Part shown: positions 9,068 to 17,101 of the stretch, in pieces
Numbering within the stretch: position 1 is the first letter of the stretch
Layout of the letters: the number at the start of each line of letters is the position of its first letter
Source: CAWGET01 sp963821715
GTDB taxonomy: Bacteria; Bacteroidota; Ignavibacteria; Ignavibacteriales; Melioribacteraceae
Assembly (NCBI GenBank): GCA_963821715.1
Contig: CAWGET010000001.1
Location: forward strand, 372,001 to 436,000
DNA: 64,000 nucleotides
Reading direction: 5' to 3'
Made by a program: the position numbers and the translations under genes
The notes under the pieces: model-generated
What the model saw: only the letters and a program-made list of their open reading frames with translations
What the model was told of the DNA's origin: nothing
The model's database searches: none

Positions 9068-9268
9068 CTAATTTGTTACTTCATATCCGGCTTCTTTCAC
9101 AGCGGCGATTATTTCGGCTTCGCTAACTTTATCCGTATCGTATTTGATACTCGCCGATCCAATTTCCACATCGTAAGATTCTACGTCCAAATTTTTCAAT
9201 TCCATTTCAACAGCTTTAACGCAATGTTCGCAAGTCATTCCCGAAATTTCATATTTCTTTTCAATCAT
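9068..9268 (-). CDS. copZ: Heavy-metal-associated copper chaperone
   Basis: This 66-residue protein is a stand-alone HMA domain: ISGMTCEHCVKAVE places the metal-binding Cys pair at about residues 13 and 16, followed by the expected beta-alpha-beta pattern ending EAGYEVTN. It would carry Cu(I) to the N-terminal HMA domain of the copA product encoded downstream on the same strand. The intervening gap holds REP-like palindromes and could allow separate transcription or differential mRNA stability. Confidence 0.88.
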   Translation of the reverse strand: MIEKKYEISGMTCEHCVKAVEMELKNLDVESYDVEIGSASIKYDTDKVSEAEIIAAVKEAGYEVTN

Positions 9269-9339
9269 TTTTTCTCCATTTAAGATAAATAATCTATTTT
9301 TATATGATGATAAAAATTTTGCAAAGATTCAAGGAGGAC

Positions 9340-9432
9340 CAAACGTCAAATCCGACGTGGCGGACAAACGTCAAAGGTCAAAGGTCAAAGGTCAAATGGA
9401 AAAGCGAGAGGCTAGAAACTAGAAGCGAGAAA
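9340..9432. repeat. Short tandem repeat string based on TCAAAGG
   Basis: Between 9371 and 9399 the heptamer TCAAAGG occurs three times followed by TCAAATG. It is flanked by related pieces (aaacgtcaaa at 9341) and by GAGAGGCTAGAAACTAGAAGCGAG (9406 onward) built on the same AGAAGC/GAGA theme. It belongs to the degenerate short-repeat intergenic class. No gene is present from 9269 to 9716. Confidence 0.7.
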
Positions 9433-9469
9433 AAGATTAGAATTTGAACCGAAATTTTTTCTTCGTGAA

Positions 9470-9640
9470 CTTAGAGCCTTCTTCGTGTCCATTGTGGTTA
9501 GCTTTTAGAAATTGGGGAATGGGCGAATCCTTTTACCGGTTCTTCAGTTATCCGATAATAGATATAGACAACACTCTTATTGGAACACGGATTTAACGGA
9601 TTAAACTGATCTACGCGGATTCTTTTTTGGTTCTAACTGA
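9470..9640. repeat. Degenerate non-coding repeat strings (CTTCGTG and ACGGATT types)
   Basis: At 9475-9510 the text reads as variations on TTCTTCGTGtcc, and at 9582-9622 the unit ACGGATT recurs (aacacggatttaacggatt, then acgcggatt). Neither encodes protein. They fill the rest of the 448-base space before the S9 peptidase gene. Confidence 0.5.
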
Positions 9641-9716
9641 TAACTGCTGTTAATAAAATTGCATTTCTTTTCTTATATTAAAATTAAATTTCTTAAACTA
9701 AAACTAGCTTTTCAAA

Positions 9717-11777
9717 ATGAAAAAAATACTTATTTTATTGGCAGTCTTTTTTCTCTCTTCTTTTTCGGCAGCGCAGAAAAAAGCTTTTACAATTGAAGAT
9801 CTTTACAAAATCAAAAATTTAGCTTCGCCAAAAATTTCCGAAGACGGAAAATATCTAACGTTCACTGTAACGGAATATTTTCTCGAAGAGGGAAAATCTA
9901 ATTCAGATGTTTATTACGGTGAATTAGCTTCCGGAAAATTCTCAAAAATTTTATCTTCCGACAAAAACGAATTTGATCCAATCTGGAAAGGATCCGAAGG
10001 AATTTATTTTATTTCCGATAAAAACGAAAATACGCAGCTCTATTATTTTGATTTAAAAACTGAAGACACATCAAGAATAACCGATTTTTATTCCGGAATA
10101 AATTCTCCGAAATTTTCTGATAATGGTGAGTTTATCTTTTCTTCTAAAGTATTTCCCGAGTGCGGAGCTGACGAAAATTGTAATAAAGAATTAGACAACG
10201 CGATTGCTGAAGGCCCTATTCAAGCTCATATTGCGGATTCTCTTTTATTTCGTCATTGGACTCACTACAACATCGGGAAATATTCTCATATATTTTTAGC
10301 CGGCGCTGATTCTGCAAAATATGAAGACGTAACTCCGGGAGAATATAATTCTCCAACATTTTCGGCAGGAAGCGGCGGTGAATATGATATCTCTCCGGAT
10401 GGAAGTAAAATAGTTTTTATGTCCAAACGAGTTAAAGACCCTGCGTTCTCAACGAATTCCGATATTTTTCTTTACGATGTTTCCAACGGCGAAATCAAAA
10501 ATCTTACTAAAGAAAACGAAGCTTGGGACGGCGATCCTAAATTTTCTTCCGACGGAAAATTTATCGCGTATAAAATGCAGCGCGTTCCCGGAAATGAATC
10601 GGACCAAATAAGACTCGCTGTTTACGATCTGAAATCCGGTAAATCTAAAGTATTGACGGAAGATTTCGATTATTGGGTAAACGATTTCGAGTGGGATGAA
10701 AATTCCGGCGAGATCTTTTTCACAGCTCTTGTTAAGGGTTATCTTCCTCTTTATAAAATAAATTTAGATTCCGAGAAAATTTCGGAAGTTATTTCCGAAA
10801 AAGTTATCGCCCAGTTCGATCTTTCAAATGATAAGATTATTTACTCGGCATCAAGTGTAGGGGAGCCGACTGAACTATATTCTTTCGATCTTAAAAATTC
10901 ATCAATACAAAAACTTACGTTCTTTAACGAAGAGATTGCGCAAAATGCCGATGTTCGTCCCGCGGAGGAATTATGGATAAAAGGCGCGGACGGAAAACCG
11001 GTTCATACTTTTTTAGTTAAGCCGCACGATTTTGATTCGACAAAGAAATATCCATTAATTCTTAATGTTCATGGCGGACCGCAATATCAATGGATGAATT
11101 CTTTCCGAGGCGATTGGCAGGTTTATCCGGGCGCGGGCTACATAGTTGCGTTCCCGAATCCTCACGGATCCGCGGGTTACGGCCAGGATTACACCGAAGC
11201 GATCTCGGGAGATTGGGGCGGAAAGGTTTACGAAGATTTGATGCTTGTTACCGATTCCTTGGAAACGCTTCCTTACGTTGACACCAACAGGATCGGGGCG
11301 ATGGGATGGTCTTTCGGCGGATATATGATGAACTTTTTCCAGGCAAAAACTAATCGCTTCAATTGTCTTGTTTCGATGATGGGAATTTACGATCTTAAAT
11401 CTTTCTTTGGTACCACGGAAGAATTGTGGTTCCCGAAAAAAGATCTTGAAGGAACGCCTTGGGAAACCGGCGCTTATGAAAAATATTCGCCTTCGAATTA
11501 TGTCGAGGATTTTTCAACTCCGACTTTAATTATTACCGGAGAAAAAGATTACAGAATATCTTATGTTCAAAGCGTTGAGTATTTTACGGTACTGCAGATG
11601 CAGGGGATTGATTCGCGCTTAATAATTTTCGAAAATGACGGGCATTGGCCTTCGCATATAAAATCGATGCCGCTTTATTACAACGCGCATCTGGATTGGT
11701 TTCACAAATATCTCGGCGGCAAACCGGCGCCTTACGATATGAAAAAATTATTAAGGAATTTGCAATTTAAAAACTGA
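9717..11777 (+). CDS. S9-family (prolyl oligopeptidase/acyl-peptidase-like) serine peptidase, exported
   Basis: The 686-residue protein has a signal peptide (FFLSSFSAAQ), a seven-bladed beta-propeller of TolB/WD-like repeats (about 30-400) and a C-terminal alpha/beta hydrolase. The catalytic triad is readable: Ser532 in GWSFGGYM, Asp611 in GEKDYRISY and His643 in DGHWPSH. S9C enzymes cleave short peptides from the N-terminus side by entering through the propeller. The signal peptide places it in the periplasm or outside. Length fits the family (about 650-700). It is followed after five bases by a TPR-protein gene and is likely cotranscribed with it. Confidence 0.92.
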   Translation: MKKILILLAVFFLSSFSAAQKKAFTIEDLYKIKNLASPKISEDGKYLTFTVTEYFLEEGKSNSDVYYGELASGKFSKILSSDKNEFDPIWKGSEGIYFISDKNENTQLYYFDLKTEDTSRITDFYSGINSPKFSDNGEFIFSSKVFPECGADENCNKELDNAIAEGPIQAHIADSLLFRHWTHYNIGKYSHIFLAGADSAKYEDVTPGEYNSPTFSAGSGGEYDISPDGSKIVFMSKRVKDPAFSTNSDIFLYDVSNGEIKNLTKENEAWDGDPKFSSDGKFIAYKMQRVPGNESDQIRLAVYDLKSGKSKVLTEDFDYWVNDFEWDENSGEIFFTALVKGYLPLYKINLDSEKISEVISEKVIAQFDLSNDKIIYSASSVGEPTELYSFDLKNSSIQKLTFFNEEIAQNADVRPAEELWIKGADGKPVHTFLVKPHDFDSTKKYPLILNVHGGPQYQWMNSFRGDWQVYPGAGYIVAFPNPHGSAGYGQDYTEAISGDWGGKVYEDLMLVTDSLETLPYVDTNRIGAMGWSFGGYMMNFFQAKTNRFNCLVSMMGIYDLKSFFGTTEELWFPKKDLEGTPWETGAYEKYSPSNYVEDFSTPTLIITGEKDYRISYVQSVEYFTVLQMQGIDSRLIIFENDGHWPSHIKSMPLYYNAHLDWFHKYLGGKPAPYDMKKLLRNLQFKN

Positions 11778-11782
11778 GGAAT

Positions 11783-13393
11783 ATGGGCCTTCTAAATAAA
11801 ATATTTTCCGGTGGGAAAAAGGAAAAACTGCTTAAAGAAGCTGCGGAGAAATACCGCGTTAAAAATTACACAGAAGCCGCAGCTCTCTATGTTGAAGCGC
11901 TAAAACACGATCCGAAAAATTTAACCGGTTTATACGGAAAGGGCTTGGCGGAATTTTATTCAAAAAATTTCATTTCAGCTAAAGAAGATTTTCTTAAAGT
12001 AATAAAAATAGATCCTGAATATTCGGCTAATCCTTACTTTTTTTTAACGAAAATAAGTTACGATGACGACCAGCTTGATGAAGCCATATTATTTGTAGAT
12101 AAATATATTGATATATCTAAGAATAAAAGTGAAGCCCATTATTTGAAAGCCGAGGTTCTTCAGAAAAAAGGAGATTACGAAGAAGCAATTAGTAATTGCG
12201 TAAAAGCCGCGGAGATGCAGCCGGACAAATTGGAGGCGTTTGTTTTCTGCGGTTTACTCCGATTGGAAATTGAAGATTTTAATAAGGCAATAATCGATTT
12301 TAAGAAGGCCGTGGAAATTGATCCGAAATCTGCAAAAGCGCATAACCTTCTCGGACTTTCCTATTTGAATATAAAAAATTTTAAGAGCGCTGAAGCTTCA
12401 ATACTTAATGCGCTCGAACTTGAGCCTAATAATCCGGAAGTAAATTTGAACGCGGCGGTAATTTATAAAAAGAAAAATGAGTTGCCCAAGGCTTTAACTC
12501 ATTTGGAGACTGCGGAAAAAGCAAATCCAGATTTTTTTGACATCTATCTGCTTCGTTCGGAAATTCATTTTGAGCAGGAGGAATTTGACAAAGTAATTGC
12601 TGATTTCAATAAGATGATCGAACTTCAACCAAAAGACGATAAACTTTATCAGCAAAAAGCAAATCTTTTAAAAAATCTGAGAAAGTATGATGAAGCGGAA
12701 AAATCATATAAAAAAGCTCTTGAAATAAATGGCAGAAACGCCGAAGTGATTTATAATTTGGGTTTATTAAAATTGGAAACGGGTGATATTAAGGAAGCGG
12801 AAAATTATTTTTCGAAATGCATTGAAACAGATTCTCTTTTTGAAAAAGCTTTTCTTCAGAGAGGGAAACTTAGGCTGAAACGGATGGAACTACACGACGC
12901 TCTTCGCGATTTTAATGATACTCTTCAGGCAGATAAGGAAAATGGGGAGGCTCTTTTTTATTCCGCGCGTGTGAAGGAAAATCTGCACGATAATCAAGGC
13001 GCAATGGTCGATTACACAAAATCGATAATGTCAGAGCCGACCGCTGAAAAATATATTTACCGCGGAAAATTAAAAATAAAAATGGGAGAAATAGAAAGCG
13101 CATTTAAGGATATTTCAAAAGCTCTGCAAAGTGAGTCGAAAAATCCGCGTGGTTATTTGTTGCGGGCTTATGTTTTCAAGGCAATGGATAAACAATACGA
13201 AGCTATTGAAGATTTAACCAAAGCTATTCAAATTAAATCCAATTTTGCCGAAGCGTTTATTAACCGGGGCATTTTATATATGGATTTTAAAAAATTTGAT
13301 AAAGCCTTAAATGATTTTAAAACCGCTCAAAATTTAAACCCCAAACTTTCGTCAAAAATTGAACCGCTTATTAATCAGCTGCAAGGTATATAA
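11783..13393 (+). CDS. TPR-repeat protein
   Basis: The 536-residue protein is built of about fourteen 34-residue tetratricopeptide repeats starting near residue 15, with recurrent A..YY.A...DP..A spacing (for example NYTEAAALYVEALKHDP). There is no signal peptide, so it is probably cytoplasmic, although MGLLNKIF with a short basic patch could attach weakly to a membrane. TPR arrays are protein-docking scaffolds; the partner is unknown. It begins five bases after the S9 peptidase gene, which suggests one transcript but does not by itself show a shared function. Confidence 0.85.
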   Translation: MGLLNKIFSGGKKEKLLKEAAEKYRVKNYTEAAALYVEALKHDPKNLTGLYGKGLAEFYSKNFISAKEDFLKVIKIDPEYSANPYFFLTKISYDDDQLDEAILFVDKYIDISKNKSEAHYLKAEVLQKKGDYEEAISNCVKAAEMQPDKLEAFVFCGLLRLEIEDFNKAIIDFKKAVEIDPKSAKAHNLLGLSYLNIKNFKSAEASILNALELEPNNPEVNLNAAVIYKKKNELPKALTHLETAEKANPDFFDIYLLRSEIHFEQEEFDKVIADFNKMIELQPKDDKLYQQKANLLKNLRKYDEAEKSYKKALEINGRNAEVIYNLGLLKLETGDIKEAENYFSKCIETDSLFEKAFLQRGKLRLKRMELHDALRDFNDTLQADKENGEALFYSARVKENLHDNQGAMVDYTKSIMSEPTAEKYIYRGKLKIKMGEIESAFKDISKALQSESKNPRGYLLRAYVFKAMDKQYEAIEDLTKAIQIKSNFAEAFINRGILYMDFKKFDKALNDFKTAQNLNPKLSSKIEPLINQLQGI

Positions 13394-13496
13394 GTTAAGG
13401 AAGAATAACGACTTACATAGCAGAATGTTTTGATTTTAACCGGATTTTTTAATATATTTCTCCGCTAAATTGATTTACAAATTCATGGAAGGGTAA

Positions 13497-13811
13497 ATGA
13501 CCAAAGCAGACATTGTTGAAAAAGTTGCCGATGGAACGGGATTGACAAAACTTGAAACCGAAGCAATTGTTGAAGGTTTCTTAAATACGGTTATTCAATC
13601 GCTGAAAGAAGGCAAGGGAATTGAAATTAGGGGCTTTGGCAGTTATAAAGTAAAGAAAAAAAACGCTCGTTATGCAAGAAACCCGAGAACGGGCGAAAAA
13701 GTTTTTGTAGATGAACATTACGTCCCGGTATTTAAATTTTCTAAAGAATTTAAAAATGCCGTTGATAAAGGACAAAAAGAAATGGAAAATAGGAAAGCGA
13801 GCGTAAAATAG
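13497..13811 (+). CDS. HU/IHF-family DNA-binding protein
   Basis: The 104-residue protein has the HU fold: N-terminal helices (MTKADIVEKVADGTGLTK), the GIEIRGFGSYKVKKK core (about 41-55) and the DNA-binding arm with RNPRTGEKV (about 60-68), in which the conserved RNP-P-intercalating region is present. HU dimers bend and compact DNA. The extra C-terminal tail after about residue 90 (GQKEMENRKASVK) is longer than usual. The TAG stop (13809-13811) lies in the run GTAAAATAG, and the following zinc-ribbon gene continues in the -1 frame without a normal start codon. A good ribosome site GGAAGGG precedes the ATG. Confidence 0.93.
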   Translation: MTKADIVEKVADGTGLTKLETEAIVEGFLNTVIQSLKEGKGIEIRGFGSYKVKKKNARYARNPRTGEKVFVDEHYVPVFKFSKEFKNAVDKGQKEMENRKASVK

Positions 13812-14611
13812 ATAATCTAAAAAATAAATATATAGAATGCCCAAGCTGCGGCGAAGAAAATAAATTATCGGCAAATTACTGCACATCTTGCGGTATTAAT
13901 TTAACCGATGAAGATAGAAAGAATGTAATTTTAAAAGCTGAAAGCGAAACAGCCGGCAAAAAGGAACAAGAGAAGGTTGTTCCTGTAAAAGAGACACGGA
14001 ATAAAAAATCAGGTAACGCGAAGAGTAAAGAAGGGGCGAAAGTTTATCCGTCAAAATATATTTACTCTCTGATAGTTATTTTGCTCGCCATCGGAGCGGT
14101 AATTTTAATTACCGGCGGAGTTTTTGAAAGACCCGAAGTAACCGAGGCGGAACATCAGCATAATGATTTTACCCAGCCTCAACAGGGAATGGGAATGGGT
14201 TTGCAGAACGTTCAGGAAATTACGGAATTGGAGAATATTGTTAAAGCAAATCCTGAAAATTATGACGCGATGCTGAGGTTGGCTCATCTTTTGAATGATT
14301 CGGGATTTGACCAGAGGGCAGTAAATTATTACGAGCAATTTTTAGCAAAAAATCCTGATAATGAAGATGTTCTTGTAGATCTCGGAGTAAGTTATTTCGA
14401 AATGGGAAATCACGCGAAAGCGATTGAAAATATGAAGAAAGCAGTTTCCTTAAATCCTCGCCATCAAATAGGATATTTTAATTTGGGAATTGTAAGTTAT
14501 GATAAAGGCAGCAGAGACGAAGCCGTTGAATTTTGGAAAAAAGCAGTTGCCATAAATCCAAATTCCGAGATAGCGAAAAAAGCGGAAAGTTTAATAAATA
14601 ATAATCATTAA
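13808..14611 (+). CDS. Zinc-ribbon, single-helix, TPR membrane protein with no standard start codon
   Basis: The frame encodes a zinc ribbon of paired cysteines (CPSC and CTSC, 13838-13894), a charged linker, a membrane helix (about 14060-14115, IYSLIVILLAIGAVILI) and three TPR units to the end. Upstream the frame is open from 13793, but contains no ATG, GTG or TTG before the ribbon; the first is a TTG at 14081, inside the helix, which would lose the ribbon. Candidate explanations are an ATA start at 13808 overlapping the HU stop, a -1 frameshift from HU, or a one-base error in the A4 run at 13805-13808. With the ATA start the product is 267 residues. It likely scaffolds membrane-associated partners; the exact role is unknown. 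Confidence 0.6.
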   Translation: MDNLKNKYIECPSCGEENKLSANYCTSCGINLTDEDRKNVILKAESETAGKKEQEKVVPVKETRNKKSGNAKSKEGAKVYPSKYIYSLIVILLAIGAVILITGGVFERPEVTEAEHQHNDFTQPQQGMGMGLQNVQEITELENIVKANPENYDAMLRLAHLLNDSGFDQRAVNYYEQFLAKNPDNEDVLVDLGVSYFEMGNHAKAIENMKKAVSLNPRHQIGYFNLGIVSYDKGSRDEAVEFWKKAVAINPNSEIAKKAESLINNNH

Positions 14612-14622
14612 CGGAGGATAAT

Positions 14623-14718
14623 ATGCCTTGCGGTAAAAAGCGAAAAAGACATAAAATGTCAACGCATAAACGTAAAAAAAGATTGCGTAAGAATAGACAT
14701 AAGAAGAAATTAAGATAA
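14623..14718 (+). CDS. bS22-like (AURKAIP1/COX24-domain) small ribosomal protein
   Basis: This 31-residue, almost purely basic protein (MPCGKKRKRHKMSTHKRKKR, then LRKNRHKKKLR) matches the very short ribosome-associated COX24-type protein that Bacteroidota and relatives encode. A strong ribosome site (acGGAGGataat) lies 5 bases before the ATG. It sits between the TPR-protein gene and tRNA-Thr. It is easy to miss because of its length. Binding to the small ribosomal subunit is taken from knowledge of the family, not from this sequence. Confidence 0.85.
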   Translation: MPCGKKRKRHKMSTHKRKKRLRKNRHKKKLR

Positions 14719-14734
14719 GTACCAATTAAGAGAA

Positions 14735-14807
14735 GCCATCTTAGCTCAGCTGGTAGAGCAGCTCATTCGTAATGAGCAGGTCAGCGGTTCGAATCCGCTA
14801 GATGGCT
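14735..14807 (+). tRNA. tRNA-Thr, anticodon CGT
   Basis: A 73-base cloverleaf: acceptor GCCATCT/AGATGGC, D arm with AGCTCAGCTGGTAGAGC, anticodon stem around TCATTCGTAATGA with loop TTCGTAA (anticodon CGT, reading ACG), and T arm GCGGTTCGAATCCGC. CCA is not encoded. It follows the bS22-like gene by 16 bases. Confidence 0.95.
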
Positions 14808-14976
14808 CACTTCTTATTATTTCAAAAAGAATCCTTTAAAAGAATAAACGTATTACGTTTCCCCACAGTATTATCTTCAAATAAAAATTTACGAACTTTT
14901 AAAGCCGCTTTCCGTTGCGCTTCCAAAAAATATTTATATCTTAAATTAACAACGTTCATAAAAAGAGGGCAATGCA

Positions 14977-15726
14977 ATGGAAATTTTAAAAAATAAAACA
15001 GCCATAATTACGGGTGCCGCTTCCGGAATAGGAAAAGCTGCAGCTCTTCTACTAGCTAAAGAAGGCGCACAAGTAGTGGTTTCCGATATTGATGAGGAAA
15101 AAGGAAATGAAGCTGTCAAGGAAATAAGCGATAATGGAGGCAAAGCTTTATTTATTAAGGCGGATACTTCCAAACCGGAAAACCACGAAGCTCTTGTAAA
15201 TTTAACGATCGAAAAATTTGGATCGCTGGATATTGCCGTGAATAATGCAGGTATTGGTGGCCCTTTGGAGTTGACGGGGAATTATCCGATAGACGGATGG
15301 AAAAACGTTATCGATATTAATTTATCCGGAGTCTTTTACGGATTGCGCTATCAAATTCCGGCAATGGAGGAAAAGGGCGGAAGTATTATTAATATGGCTT
15401 CAATATTAGGTGCGGTCGGTACACCAAATTCTCCTGCTTATGTTTCTGCTAAGCATGGAGTAATTGGTCTAACGAAAACTGCAGCCTTGGAATATGCGGC
15501 TAAAAATATCCGCGTCAATTCAATTGGTCCGGGCTACATCAGAACACCGTTAGTTGAGAATAATCTTGATGAAGAAACAATTGGTCAACTTGCCGGCATG
15601 CATCCTCTTGGAAGACTCGGAAAACCGGAAGAAGTGGCCGAGCTGGTTCTCTGGCTTGCCTCTGATAAATCCTCTTTTGTAACGGGAACCTATTATCCCG
15701 TAGATGGCGGTTATCTAGCGCAGTAA
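14977..15726 (+). CDS. Short-chain dehydrogenase/reductase
   Basis: This is a 249-residue classical SDR: cofactor motif TGAASGIG (about residues 12-19), NNAG (about 88-91), the catalytic Ser in the SILGA strand, Tyr155 and Lys159 in YVSAKHG, and PGYIRTPL after it. The Asp after beta-strand 2 (SDIDEEKG) favours NAD(H). Length and the terminal VDGGYLAQ fit the glucose-1-dehydrogenase/3-oxoacyl-reductase-like group, but the substrate is undetermined. It has its own ribosome site (GAGGGC at 14965) and is followed by a hairpin at 15754-15815, so it is probably monocistronic. Confidence 0.9.
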   Translation: MEILKNKTAIITGAASGIGKAAALLLAKEGAQVVVSDIDEEKGNEAVKEISDNGGKALFIKADTSKPENHEALVNLTIEKFGSLDIAVNNAGIGGPLELTGNYPIDGWKNVIDINLSGVFYGLRYQIPAMEEKGGSIINMASILGAVGTPNSPAYVSAKHGVIGLTKTAALEYAAKNIRVNSIGPGYIRTPLVENNLDEETIGQLAGMHPLGRLGKPEEVAELVLWLASDKSSFVTGTYYPVDGGYLAQ

Positions 15727-15753
15727 TCCGTAACTTAAGAATACATATAATAG

Positions 15754-15815
15754 AATAGCGAAAAGAAGAGTGGAATTATTCTAATTCAAAAAGACATTCT
15801 TCAATTCGCTATTTT
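15754..15815 (+). terminator. Possible terminator hairpin after the SDR gene
   Basis: AATAGCGAA (15754-15762) can pair with TTCGCTATT (15805-15813), with a second shorter pairing AGAAGAGTG/CATTCTTC inside and a T-rich run afterwards. The loop is large, so it is a weaker candidate than the one at 36344-36367. Confidence 0.45.
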
Positions 15816-15941
15816 TATATTCTACTTCAAGAATCTGCTTTTTCCCATATTCGAGACGAAAAATCAATTTTCTCTTCACTTTTATCTAAACCCTAGGCGC
15901 TTTTTGCCGATAATAAGACAGGAACAAATTTAAGTGAAAAG

Positions 15942-16325
15942 ATGGAACTATATTTAATATCTGCGCTTGTGTTCGGCGTTCTAACCTCTCTGCTCGCCAA
16001 ACAAAAACAAAAGAATCCTTTTCATTGGTTTTTTATAGGATTTGTAAGCGGAGTTTTCGGCTTAGCTGCGATCTTAATATTAAAAAAGTCGACCGGATTT
16101 AAATCTTATCGGGCTTACTCCATCGATCCGGAACTTATAAAAGAAAAAATAAAAGAAAACAATATCGCTAAAAAATCTCCTCAGCTTGCCTATGCCGGGG
16201 AATTTGAAGACGATTTATTGCCGCAAGAGAGTGATGTCGATATTGTTACCTGTCCAAACTGCAGAACTCTGCACAGCATCGAAACAAAGAATTGTCCAAT
16301 TTGCGATACCAAATTTTTTGCATAG
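15942..16325 (+). CDS. Small membrane protein with C-terminal zinc ribbon
   Basis: The 127-residue protein has two hydrophobic segments (about 1-18 and 26-47) separated by a basic turn (KQKQKNPFHW), then a polar linker and a C-terminal zinc ribbon with CPNC (about 104-107) and CPIC (about 118-121). The pattern suggests a membrane-anchored protein with a cytosolic metal-binding module. It is alone, with the dcw promoter region following. No function is assigned. Confidence 0.65.
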   Translation: MELYLISALVFGVLTSLLAKQKQKNPFHWFFIGFVSGVFGLAAILILKKSTGFKSYRAYSIDPELIKEKIKENNIAKKSPQLAYAGEFEDDLLPQESDVDIVTCPNCRTLHSIETKNCPICDTKFFA

Positions 16326-16477
16326 AAGATCAGATAGCAAAATTTAGATCTAATACGGAATGAATCTGGGAAGAGGACAACCGGAGAAATCCACTTTCGT
16401 TTTTCGATCAGCGTCAATCATATCAATCAGCTTTTTAGCTTTCCTTTTTTTTTAAATGTTAAACACTTAGGACGACT

Positions 16478-16555
16478 TCTGACAATGTCTTCTGATTTCT
16501 GTCTTCTGACCTCTTCTCTCTGAGCTCTGTTTTTCTTCTTCTGTGTTAATTCTTT
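16478..16555. repeat. Degenerate TTCTGACTTCTG-like intergenic repeat
   Basis: The stretch acgacttctgacaatgtc..ttctgatttctgtcttctgacctcttctc is a string of variations on TTCTGAC/CTTCTG. It is of the same class as the sequence at 52330-52375. It occupies the 329-base gap before mraZ; no gene is seen there. Confidence 0.6.
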
Positions 16556-16574
16556 TCTTTTCAACAAAATTTTC

Positions 16575-16604
16575 TTGACATTTCTATAAAAAAAACCTTA
16601 TTTT
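16575..16604 (+). promoter_or_regulatory. Putative dcw-cluster promoter
   Basis: TTGACA (16575-16580) is followed after 18 bases by TATTTT (16599-16604), a sigma-70-type -35/-10 pair about 50 bases ahead of the mraZ ATG. The match is good for the -35 element and fair for the -10. Whether Bacteroidota-type sigma factors would prefer a different element is not decided by the sequence. Confidence 0.5.
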
Positions 16605-16613
16605 GACCTTGAA

Positions 16614-16650
16614 GTGGGTAATTGTGTGGAATTTTCCCAAATTGTGGTGA
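16614..16650 (+). promoter_or_regulatory. Possible MraZ-binding repeats
   Basis: GTGGG (16614), GTGG (16626) and GTGG (16644) recur upstream of mraZ. MraZ is known in other bacteria to repress its own cluster by binding GTGGG-type direct repeats. Here the spacing is 12 and 18 bases, less regular than the usual ten, so this is only a candidate operator. Confidence 0.4.
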
Positions 16651-16654
16651 ATCA

Positions 16655-17101
16655 ATGTTTTTAGGCAGTTTTTATTACTCAATAGACAACAAAGGAAGAG
16701 TCAGTATTCCGGCTAAATTGCGCAAGTACGTAAATCCGGAGGCTAACGATTCTTTTGTATTAACGAGGGGAACGTCGCAGTGTATAGATGTTTATCCGCT
16801 CGATCAATGGAAAGAAAAGATCGAGAGTAAAATAAACAAGCTGAACACATTCGATCCCAAACAGGCAATGTTTCTCCGTATGTTTCTGCAGGAAGCTTCG
16901 GAAGATACATTGGATTCACAATCCCGGCTTCTCGTTCCCAAAAATCTTGTTCAATATGCCGGAATAGAGAAGGAAGTTCTGATAATGGGAGTCGGTAAAA
17001 AAATTGAGATCTGGAATCCGGAAAAATACAATCAGGTTATTGGAGATAACGAAGGCTCATTTGAAGAGATTGCGAAAGAAGTAATGAATTTCGAGTTATG
17101 A
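16655..17101 (+). CDS. mraZ: Transcriptional regulator MraZ
   Basis: From the ATG at 16655 the 148-residue protein begins MFLGSFYYSIDNKGRVSIPAK and has two AbrB-like swapped-hairpin repeats, the second ending RLLVPKNLV. An upstream GTG adds eleven residues of no family resemblance and is rejected. MraZ binds repeats upstream of the dcw cluster and controls it. It overlaps rsmH by 4 bases (ATGA), so the two are coupled at the head of the operon. Confidence 0.95.
   Translation: MFLGSFYYSIDNKGRVSIPAKLRKYVNPEANDSFVLTRGTSQCIDVYPLDQWKEKIESKINKLNTFDPKQAMFLRMFLQEASEDTLDSQSRLLVPKNLVQYAGIEKEVLIMGVGKKIEIWNPEKYNQVIGDNEGSFEEIAKEVMNFEL

Noticed and set aside
9368..9432. Possible CRISPR array in the TCAAAGG repeat string
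   Set aside because: The units are 7 bases without spacers, and no cas genes are nearby. It is a short tandem repeat.
14105..14338. Antisense ORF in the TPR gene
   Set aside because: It shadows the zinc-ribbon/TPR frame and has no family resemblance.
16622..16654. Eleven-residue extension of MraZ
   Set aside because: MraZ family proteins begin at MFLGSF. The extension starts at a GTG within the putative operator.
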